DNA of 11,850 nt from Steroidobacteraceae bacterium (lineage in GTDB: Bacteria > Pseudomonadota > Gammaproteobacteria > Steroidobacterales > Steroidobacteraceae): positions 1 through 11,850 of the forward strand of contig JABEVI010000010.1 in the NCBI GenBank assembly GCA_013044085.1, in the 5' to 3' direction. Position 1 is the first letter of the stretch; each line of letters starts with the position of its first letter. A program made the position numbers and the translations under genes. Below the pieces are notes generated by a model, which was not told where the DNA came from, did no database searches, and worked only from the letters and a program-made list of their open reading frames with translations. Below, piece after piece: positions 6,594 to 11,850 of the stretch.

Positions 6594-6812
6594 ATGTTGA
6601 AGTCTGGATTGATGGGATTCCTACTGTCGGCGGCGGCGTCGCTTGGTCTGAGCGGCTGCGCCACGGCCCCGCTGTATGGCACCTACATCGGCAAAGATGC
6701 CTATCAGCGGCCGATCTACCGATATTGCACCAACGGCGGCAAATGCATCAAGTCACTGAGTCCCACGATGAATTCCTTCGCGTTCTACTACATCATGGCC
6801 CAGAAAAAATAA
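6594..6812 (+). CDS. Small putative outer-membrane lipoprotein, unrecognised family
   Basis: A 72-residue product with a type II signal peptide: MLKSG, then the hydrophobic segment LMGFLLSAAASLGLS and the lipobox L-S-G-C with Cys22 as the lipidated residue. Residue +2 is Ala, which does not signal inner-membrane retention, so outer-membrane anchoring is expected. The 50-residue mature part is rich in tyrosine (YGTYIGKDAYQRPIYRY) and has two further cysteines at 45 and 51 (CTNGGKC) that could form a disulfide. I do not recognise the family and give no function. It is preceded by the stem-loop at 6506-6539, which may separate it from the phosphatase gene, and ends convergently with the TonB-receptor gene. 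Confidence 0.8.
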   Translation: MLKSGLMGFLLSAAASLGLSGCATAPLYGTYIGKDAYQRPIYRYCTNGGKCIKSLSPTMNSFAFYYIMAQKK

Positions 6813-6821
6813 CGCATCACT

Positions 6822-6864
6822 GGCGGATGCCGGGTCCATCGGCGTGTCGGACCCGGCACCCGCC
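6822..6864. terminator. 16-bp stem-loop between convergent genes, likely bidirectional terminator
   Basis: Arms 6822-6837 and 6849-6864 are reverse complements apart from one mismatch, with an 11-base loop (6838-6848). The inner ten pairs (TGCCGGGTCC with GGACCCGGCA) are perfect. The structure starts 9 bases past the lipoprotein stop and ends 21 bases past the TonB-receptor stop on the other strand, the place expected for a shared terminator. It has no flanking T-tract on either strand, so termination is inferred from position and stability. Confidence 0.65.
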
Positions 6865-6885
6865 GGAGGCGGAACCCTGACGCGA

Positions 6886-9198
6886 TCAGAAATTCCAGGT
6901 TGCGGCCACGTAGAACTGACGGGGTGCGCCCGGATCGACCAGAATGGCGTTCGTGCTGTTGCCGCCGAAGTAACCGCCGCTCGTGATGTAGGCCGTTGGG
7001 TCGTACTGCGTGTCCAGCACGTTGTCGACACCGGCAGTCAAGCTCAGAGAGCCCTCATCACCCAGTCCGATCGTCGATTGCAGGGTGGCATTCACCACGT
7101 TGTATGAGGGCATCGTCTGGTAGGTCGGCGCCCCCAGATTGTTGCTGAACAGATATCGAGAGCCAACGTATTGATCCTGGGCGGTCAACCGGTATGACAA
7201 ACCGGCCAGGTGGAACCTGTACACGCCGCCGAACGTCGCCGAGATCTTCGGTGAGTTCGAGATCGGATAGCCGCCATAATTGGTGGAGCTTCCACCCGGT
7301 ATGAAGCTCTGATAAGTGCTGCGCAAGTAGGTCAGGTTCGCATATACGTGCCAATTGAAGCCCGGCCGCGCGGAGGCCTCAACCGTCGCTCCCTGGATTT
7401 TCGCGGAAGCAGTCGCGAATTTTATCAGGTTGATGTTCGTCAGATAGGTGCTGATCGTCTCGTCCGATATGGTCGTTTGAAACACGTCGGCGTTCAACGC
7501 CGCCTGCCGCAAGATCCCGAAATGCGGGAACAGGAACTTCACCCCAACCTCCCCGTCGTTGCTGCGGATCGCCTTGAGTGACGACAGGTCGATCGGCGAG
7601 GTGACATAGGCGCCGAAGGCGTTATCCGTCGGATTCTGGTAGGTGATCGAATAGTTACCGTAGACCGCCATGGTGTGATTGACCTGGAAACGGGCGTCGA
7701 TCGACGTTTCGAGCTTCGTGAAGCGCTTGAAGACGTTCGGTGTCGACGTCTGGTTGGTGGCGGTGGCCGGAGCGTTCGGGAACTCGGCGGCGCCGTTGTT
7801 GAACGTGCGTGTCTGATACTGGACCATGGCTATGCCGGGCGTGACGGCAAACTTGGAACCGAGTGTGACGTGGTCCTGAACGAAGCCGTTGAGGAACGTC
7901 GAATAGATGTAGTCGCTGTTGTAGTACAAGGGCGCGAGGGGCGTCGTTCCCATGGCGGTGTTGTAGCCCGCGTAGACGGTGTTATAGGTCTCGCTCGCAA
8001 TCCAGCCGCCGAAGGAAACGAGGTTGTGCGGCAGCGCCCACTGGATATAGGTTCTGTCGCCGTAGGTGTCCGAGTACGGATTGTAGAATTCGCTGTTGTT
8101 GTTGTTGTTGGGAACGTAGTTGGTGATGCGGTAGTGTTCCCGGTAGCCGTGCCGATACCACAGGGTGTCGTGCAGCGTCACATTGGTATCGAGATTGAAC
8201 AACAACTTCCCGTAGATGATCTGGCTGTTGACCTTCAGACGTTTGAACCACACGGACTTGTCGAGCGAGGAGTAATAACCGGTGGTCGGCTGACTGTAGA
8301 TTGGTCCGGTCCCATTCACGCCGTCGGTGTTGATCCCCGCAATCGGGTTCAACGGGATGAAGTTCGGCCGGTATTCGGTCGCGCGGTTCACATAGGCGCC
8401 AACCGAGAATGAGCCCGAGTCGATCAATTTCGTGATCTTGCCATAGAACGCCGAGGCGTGACTGGGCGCTTTGAAGGTTCCGGTGCGGAAGGTGTTGTTG
8501 TCCTGATAACCGAGGCCAAACACACCCGTCCAGCCATCGTGCACACCCGTGCGCAATACGGCGTTCTCCTCGTAGCTCGAGTTGCTGCCGTACATCACGC
8601 CCACATGACCGCCGGCGCGCGGCGTTGGCTGCACCGGAATGTAGTTGATCGTGGCGCCCAAGCTGTCGTACCAACGAGTCAGCGGATTGCCCGTGCCATA
8701 GATGACATTGACGTTCTGTATCAAGGCCGAGATCGGGATTTCATTGGAATCCCAGCCGCCGTTGTGCGCCGACATGTTCATCATCGGCACCCCATCCATC
8801 AGCACGGTCAAGCCGTTGCGCTCGACGTCGCCGTTCACGCTCGACCAGCCAACCTTGATGCCGCGCGCCACAATCTCGTATCGCGCCGTGCCGGACACGC
8901 CGCCGTAGCCATAGGCGTTCACACCGGGGGCTTCCGATGCCAATTGCGCGCCACCCGCCAGCGGCCCCGCCGCGCGAATCTGCGCGCGATCGATGGTGGT
9001 GACCGTCTCGGCCGAATTGAACACCTGGCGATGCGAAAGACCTTCGCCGCGCTTCAGGCGTTTGGCGACGACCGTGACTTTCCCGAGACGGCCAGACGAA
9101 GAGAAGCTCGCCGCCCCGGCCGAGGTCCCAAGGCATGAGGCGATCGACGCCGAGAGCAAGGCGAGTCCCGTCGGCCATTTCATCGAGTGCTTGAGCAT
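6886..9198 (-). CDS. TonB-dependent outer-membrane receptor
   Basis: A 770-residue outer-membrane active transporter driven by TonB. A signal peptide covers about residues 1-30 (KWPTGLALLSASIASCLG, cleavage near AGAA). A TonB-box-like segment, GKVTVVAKR (39-47), precedes the plug, which shows ETVTTIDRAQIRAAG, VARGIKVGW (110-118), LMDGVPMMN (133-141), IQNVNVIYGTGNP (160-172) and the closing GATINYIPVQP (181-191). The rest is a beta-barrel rich in aromatic and asparagine residues, ending with the terminal phenylalanine (TWNF) needed for barrel assembly. The ATG at 9198 is supported by AAAGG (9207-9211) eight bases upstream. Five consecutive asparagines (364-368) come from a GTT repeat. The ligand is not evident: no siderophore, haem or cobalamin gene is adjacent. 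It is divergent from the sensor kinase gene. Confidence 0.95.
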   Translation of the reverse strand: MLKHSMKWPTGLALLSASIASCLGTSAGAASFSSSGRLGKVTVVAKRLKRGEGLSHRQVFNSAETVTTIDRAQIRAAGPLAGGAQLASEAPGVNAYGYGGVSGTARYEIVARGIKVGWSSVNGDVERNGLTVLMDGVPMMNMSAHNGGWDSNEIPISALIQNVNVIYGTGNPLTRWYDSLGATINYIPVQPTPRAGGHVGVMYGSNSSYEENAVLRTGVHDGWTGVFGLGYQDNNTFRTGTFKAPSHASAFYGKITKLIDSGSFSVGAYVNRATEYRPNFIPLNPIAGINTDGVNGTGPIYSQPTTGYYSSLDKSVWFKRLKVNSQIIYGKLLFNLDTNVTLHDTLWYRHGYREHYRITNYVPNNNNNSEFYNPYSDTYGDRTYIQWALPHNLVSFGGWIASETYNTVYAGYNTAMGTTPLAPLYYNSDYIYSTFLNGFVQDHVTLGSKFAVTPGIAMVQYQTRTFNNGAAEFPNAPATATNQTSTPNVFKRFTKLETSIDARFQVNHTMAVYGNYSITYQNPTDNAFGAYVTSPIDLSSLKAIRSNDGEVGVKFLFPHFGILRQAALNADVFQTTISDETISTYLTNINLIKFATASAKIQGATVEASARPGFNWHVYANLTYLRSTYQSFIPGGSSTNYGGYPISNSPKISATFGGVYRFHLAGLSYRLTAQDQYVGSRYLFSNNLGAPTYQTMPSYNVVNATLQSTIGLGDEGSLSLTAGVDNVLDTQYDPTAYITSGGYFGGNSTNAILVDPGAPRQFYVAATWNF
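8095..8109. repeat. Five GTT triplets (codes for Asn run in the TonB receptor)
   Basis: Five tandem GTT units on the plus strand read as five AAC codons (Asn364-368) in the receptor, probably in an extracellular loop (NYVPNNNNNSEFYNP). Unit changes would keep the frame, so it could vary loop length but not switch the gene off. Confidence 0.6.
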
Positions 9199-9279
9199 GG
9201 ATTGAACCTTTGTTGCGAAATGTGAACACCGCGTTTGCGGACAAGCGCTGCATGATCAGTGAGAATTTTTGCGGCCAAG

Positions 9280-9295
9280 TGACCGTAATGGGTCA
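9280..9295. promoter_or_regulatory. Interrupted palindrome TGACC-N6-GGTCA, possible operator
   Basis: Perfect five-base arms separated by six bases, about 80 bases upstream of the TonB-receptor start. Its right arm also forms a TTGACC (9291-9296, minus strand) that could act as a -35 box for the receptor, but no good -10 follows at the proper distance. Short arms make chance a real possibility. Confidence 0.3.
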
Positions 9296-9405
9296 ATTCG
9301 ATTACACGCGGGGCGATCCGGGCGCAGCGGCGCGGAAATCCGCTGTCACTGTGTTACGGCAGACGATGAGTGATGGGTGAGGGTCGGAGTGTCGCGGGTG
9401 GCCTG

Positions 9406-9424
9406 GTTGAATTGACGCTTCAAC
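9406..9424. promoter_or_regulatory. Interrupted palindrome GTTGAA-N7-TTCAAC, possible operator
   Basis: Perfect six-base arms (9406-9411 and 9419-9424) around a seven-base centre, 19 bp overall, in the middle of the divergent region. The size suits a dimeric helix-turn-helix regulator. No neighbouring regulator gene supports this. Confidence 0.3.
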
Positions 9425-9534
9425 GCAACCAAACGCGCCGGGCACGGGCAGTCAATCCGGCACTTACACGCCGGCAATCGCAAAGTCACCCCGAGATTTA
9501 GGGACCCTACTCACGCCTGACTCCAGGTTCGGGT

Positions 9535-9540
9535 TATGCT
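9535..9540 (+). promoter_or_regulatory. Possible -10 element (TATGCT) for the sensor kinase gene
   Basis: TATGCT in the context GGTTATGCTCG lies 59 bases before the kinase start. It resembles the -10 consensus; a matching -35 is not seen. Confidence 0.3.
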
Positions 9541-9599
9541 CGTTCGCGAATCGTCGCGCAGACACTGCGAGGACCAGTCGGGATGGGAATCTGCCGCAA

Positions 9600-11582
9600 A
9601 TGCGCCGCCTTGGCGCAGTTCAGTCGACTGCCGTGAGCGTCGCGGGCAGCGCGCAGCCGCAATGGCCCAAGGTCGGACTGCGTGGCGTGATCGTATTTGC
9701 GGCCATTTTCATGACCGGCTCGATCGGCTTTCTGCTGCCGAAGTTCGGAGCCGATTTCATTTTGCCGCTGTTGCCGAGTGGCATTGCGATGGCCGCGCGT
9801 TATCGCTGGGGTCCGCGCATGTGGCCGTTCGTTTTTGCCTCCGTCGCGGCCGTCGATTGGGCTCACGAACAGATACTCATCGAGGCACTGGCCGTCGGCG
9901 GGGGGCTCGCGGGCGGTACAGCGCTCACGGCCTGGCTGCTCGAGCATTATCGATTCGATGCGGCCTTTGCCCATGTAAGGGATGTGGCGCTGTTCATCCT
10001 GGCGTCCGCCGCGGGCATGAGCTTGATGCCCACGCTCGGCTTCATCGGCCTCGCACTGGTCGGGCGGCACACCGATTTCAGCTTGGAACGATGGATCGAC
10101 TGGTGGAGCAACATGCTGGCCGGGGTCCTCGTCGTCGCGCCGGTCTTGATATCGATGAGCCGCCACAGCCTTGTGAGCCTCTCCGAACGGAGTTGGATCG
10201 CCTTGGGGTTGTGGTCGACCGGCATCGCCGGCTGTTGTGCCGCCATTTTGCTCGTGCCGACGTCCGGGCCGATTGTTCGGGCCCCGCTGCTCGTACTCGA
10301 GATTTTACTGATCGTCGTCGGTGCGATGCGCTTCGATTTGGTGATGACCGCGGGTGCGGCGCTGGCGATTTCGATGACGACGGCCTTGAGTGTCGATTTC
10401 AACCTTGGTGTTTTCAGTCAACTCGGGAAATTGCCGGGCTTGACGGTCGTTTGGTCGGTCATTGCCGCGCTCACGGGATTGAGTCTGATCATCACGGCTT
10501 TGTTAGCTGAGCGCGATGCGCAAAGCAGCGCCCGACTGCGTGCGGAACACCGCTACGCCGAGATCTTCGAGGGCAGCCCTCAGCCCGTATGGGTGCACAG
10601 CCGGGACACCGGGAGATTCCTCCTCGTCAATGCGGCCGCCATGCGCCAATACGGCTGGAATCAGCAGGAGTTCTTGATGCGCAGTGTCGCCGACCTGGCC
10701 GCCCCCGGGCAGCTGCATGTGTTACCGGAGCCGGGCGAAGAGGGTACGGGCGAGCTCGCCGGGCAGTTCCGCGATACCGCGATCGCGCCGGCGACAGACC
10801 CGTTTGAAACTCGACATCGAACCCGCGGCGGTCGTGTCCTTGATGTCGAGGTGTGGACGCGCGCGATTGATCTTGCCGGATATCCGGCCACACTCGTCTT
10901 CGCGATCGACGTCACGGAGCGCCGGACATTCGGCAGGGCGCTGGCCGAGGCAATCGCAAGCGAGCAGCACCGCATCGGTCAGGAAATGCACGACGGGCTC
11001 GGTCAGGAGCTCACCGGGCTGTCATTGTCGGTACAGGCCTTGGCCAATCGCGCGCAGCGGGAATGGGCAGACCGCGCGGCAGACCTCGAACAACTCGCCG
11101 CAATGGTGGCGCGTTGCATCAAGGGCGCCCGGTTGATCGTTCAGGGACTCTCGCCGTTGAGCGACGCGGACGACAGCCTCGAGGCCGCGCTCGAAGCGCT
11201 TGCGCGGCGCAGCTCACTGAGCGGCACGTCGGTGCGCTTCCAGGCGCGCCTACAAGCGCCGTTGTCGATTGCGCTCGATGTGCGGAGTCATTTGTTCCGA
11301 ATTGCGCAGGAATCGGTGCAGAACGCCCTCAAACATGCGGGCGGTACCGTGGTCGAGATCGAACTCAGCTGCAACGCTGAGCGCGTCCAGCTCTCGATTA
11401 TCGACAATGGCCGCGGGCTGGCGCCCGATGCCCAGCTCGGCAAAGGGCTCGGCATGCGCACGATGCGGTTCCGGGCTCGTTCGATCGGAGGTCGCCTGTT
11501 CATCGGACTCGGTGAAAACGGTGGTAGCCGGGTTTATTGTGATGTGCCACAGGCGGTGTCGGTCGAAGAATCAAACCGCTGA
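9600..11582 (+). CDS. Sensor histidine kinase: MASE1 - PAS - HisKA_3 - HATPase (NarX/UhpB class)
   Basis: A 660-residue inner-membrane kinase. Residues about 25-305 form a multi-helix MASE1 sensor region (FILPLLPSGIAMAARYRWGPRMWP at 53-76 is characteristic). A PAS domain follows (about 316-441, EIFEGSPQPVWVHSRDTGRFLLVNAAA to FAIDVTERR). The dimerisation domain is HisKA_3 with RIGQEMHDGLGQELTGLSL and phospho-acceptor His464. The ATPase domain shows the N box QNALKHA (N575), DNGRGL (602-607) and GKGLGMR (614-620). Such kinases phosphorylate LuxR/NarL-type response regulators; none is in the window, since a SlyX-like gene follows, so the partner is elsewhere or beyond the edge. The ATG at 9600 has no strong ribosome binding site; a GTG at 9633 is possible and would keep all domains. 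The MASE1 ligand is unknown. The adjacent divergent TonB receptor may be a target or just a neighbour. Confidence 0.95.
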   Translation: MRRLGAVQSTAVSVAGSAQPQWPKVGLRGVIVFAAIFMTGSIGFLLPKFGADFILPLLPSGIAMAARYRWGPRMWPFVFASVAAVDWAHEQILIEALAVGGGLAGGTALTAWLLEHYRFDAAFAHVRDVALFILASAAGMSLMPTLGFIGLALVGRHTDFSLERWIDWWSNMLAGVLVVAPVLISMSRHSLVSLSERSWIALGLWSTGIAGCCAAILLVPTSGPIVRAPLLVLEILLIVVGAMRFDLVMTAGAALAISMTTALSVDFNLGVFSQLGKLPGLTVVWSVIAALTGLSLIITALLAERDAQSSARLRAEHRYAEIFEGSPQPVWVHSRDTGRFLLVNAAAMRQYGWNQQEFLMRSVADLAAPGQLHVLPEPGEEGTGELAGQFRDTAIAPATDPFETRHRTRGGRVLDVEVWTRAIDLAGYPATLVFAIDVTERRTFGRALAEAIASEQHRIGQEMHDGLGQELTGLSLSVQALANRAQREWADRAADLEQLAAMVARCIKGARLIVQGLSPLSDADDSLEAALEALARRSSLSGTSVRFQARLQAPLSIALDVRSHLFRIAQESVQNALKHAGGTVVEIELSCNAERVQLSIIDNGRGLAPDAQLGKGLGMRTMRFRARSIGGRLFIGLGENGGSRVYCDVPQAVSVEESNR

Positions 11583-11626
11583 AAGGCTGACCCGGCGGCG
11601 GCCGAGGCCCGGCTGGGCAATTGGGT

Positions 11627-11632
11627 TAGAAT
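11627..11632 (+). promoter_or_regulatory. Possible -10 element (TAGAAT) before the slyX-like gene
   Basis: TAGAAT in GGTTAGAATGCGC lies 39 bases before the GTG start, in the 89-base gap after the kinase gene. It matches the -10 consensus at five of six positions; no -35 is clear. It suggests the slyX-like gene has its own promoter. Confidence 0.4.
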
Positions 11633-11671
11633 GCGCCCCGACCGCAGACCTCAGACGGAGAACCTCCCGCC

Positions 11672-11850
11672 GTGGACGCCGACCCGATCGAACGCATTGA
11701 AACCAAGATCGCCTTTCTGGAGCGAGCGATCGCGGAGGTCAGCGACGTCGTCTTCCGACAGCACCGCGATATAGGTGCGCTACGTGAGCAGCTAAGGACG
11801 CTCACAGCTCGATTGCACGCGTACGAGGACAATGTTACGCCGCGCACGCC
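11672..11850 (+). CDS. slyX: SlyX-like protein (cut by right window edge)
   Basis: The 59 visible codons start at a GTG and read VDADPIERIETKIAFLERAI then a continuous heptad-like helix through FRQHRDIGALREQLRTLTARL and HAYEDNVTPRTP. The order IExKIAFLExxI, a mid-helix stretch and LREQLRxLTxRL matches SlyX, a coiled-coil protein of about 70 residues, so little is missing. The function of SlyX is not established; in E. coli it lies near slyD. CGGAG (11655-11659) precedes the GTG by 12 bases, a little long; no ATG in frame offers a better start. It reads in the same direction as the sensor kinase but the 89-base gap with a -10-like box suggests separate transcription. Confidence 0.8.
   Translation, partial: MDADPIERIETKIAFLERAIAEVSDVVFRQHRDIGALREQLRTLTARLHAYEDNVTPRT

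Larger units (their letters stand above)
9199..9599. other. About 400-base non-coding divergent region (TonB receptor / sensor kinase)
   Basis: No open frame here has coding character or a recognised product on either strand. It should hold the promoters of both flanking genes. I see two interrupted palindromes (TGACC-N6-GGTCA at 9280-9295 and GTTGAA-N7-TTCAAC at 9406-9424) and a TATGCT box at 9535-9540, but no complete consensus promoter. The receptor-side end carries the ribosome binding site at 9207-9211. Confidence 0.6.

Noticed and set aside
6506..6864. Hairpins considered as part of a CRISPR array or small RNA gene
   Set aside because: The two stems differ in sequence and are single here, with no regular repeat-spacer pattern and no clear promoter for an RNA gene.
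7675..9138. Two long plus-strand frames (245 and 226 codons) opposite the TonB receptor
   Set aside because: The receptor on the minus strand has signal peptide, plug motifs and terminal Phe; the plus frames are Val/Arg-rich mirrors.
9536..10510. 324-codon plus-strand frame overlapping the start of the sensor kinase
   Set aside because: It reads Arg/His/Cys-rich sequence through the MASE1 region, which in the kinase frame is a clear set of membrane helices.

Overview
The window reads as a high-GC proteobacterial chromosome segment, densely packed with short intergenic gaps. A TonB-dependent outer-membrane receptor, a lipobox lipoprotein and a SlyX-like protein point to a Gram-negative, most likely a gammaproteobacterium of the environmental type (Nevskiales, Steroidobacter or Xanthomonadales relatives). 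That placement is an inference from gene content. I see no tRNA, rRNA, CRISPR array, insertion sequence, phage gene or other sign of a mobile element.

Left part (1-3735). A minus-strand pair encodes a cytochrome P450 and an aldehyde dehydrogenase joined by an ATGA stop/start overlap; the dehydrogenase runs off the left edge. Facing away from them, a YcaD-like MFS transporter is followed after 7 bases by a GNAT acetyltransferase. The roughly 216-base divergent region carries a 9-bp direct repeat spaced by 21 bp. The P450 and dehydrogenase suggest oxidation of a small hydrophobic substrate through aldehyde to acid; the transporter could move a related compound.

Middle part (3733-6812). A class I SAM methyltransferase (minus) ends convergently with the GNAT gene and is divergent from a plus-strand run: a secreted DUF4019 protein, a rusticyanin/sulfocyanin-like blue-copper protein and a PPP-family metallophosphatase, with gaps of 22 and 16 bases. 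A strong 14-bp stem-loop follows the phosphatase, then comes a 72-residue lipoprotein with an excellent ribosome binding site.

Right part (6813-11850). A 16-bp stem-loop sits between the convergent lipoprotein and TonB-receptor genes and probably ends transcription from both sides. The 770-residue TonB-dependent receptor (minus) is separated by about 400 non-coding bases from a plus-strand MASE1-PAS-HisKA_3-HATPase sensor kinase that has no response regulator in the window. A SlyX-like coiled-coil gene enters at the right edge.

No complete new defence or mobile system is evident. The most notable items are the DUF4019-cupredoxin-phosphatase run, the coupled P450-dehydrogenase pair with its possible divergent operator, and the orphan sensor kinase divergent from an outer-membrane receptor.
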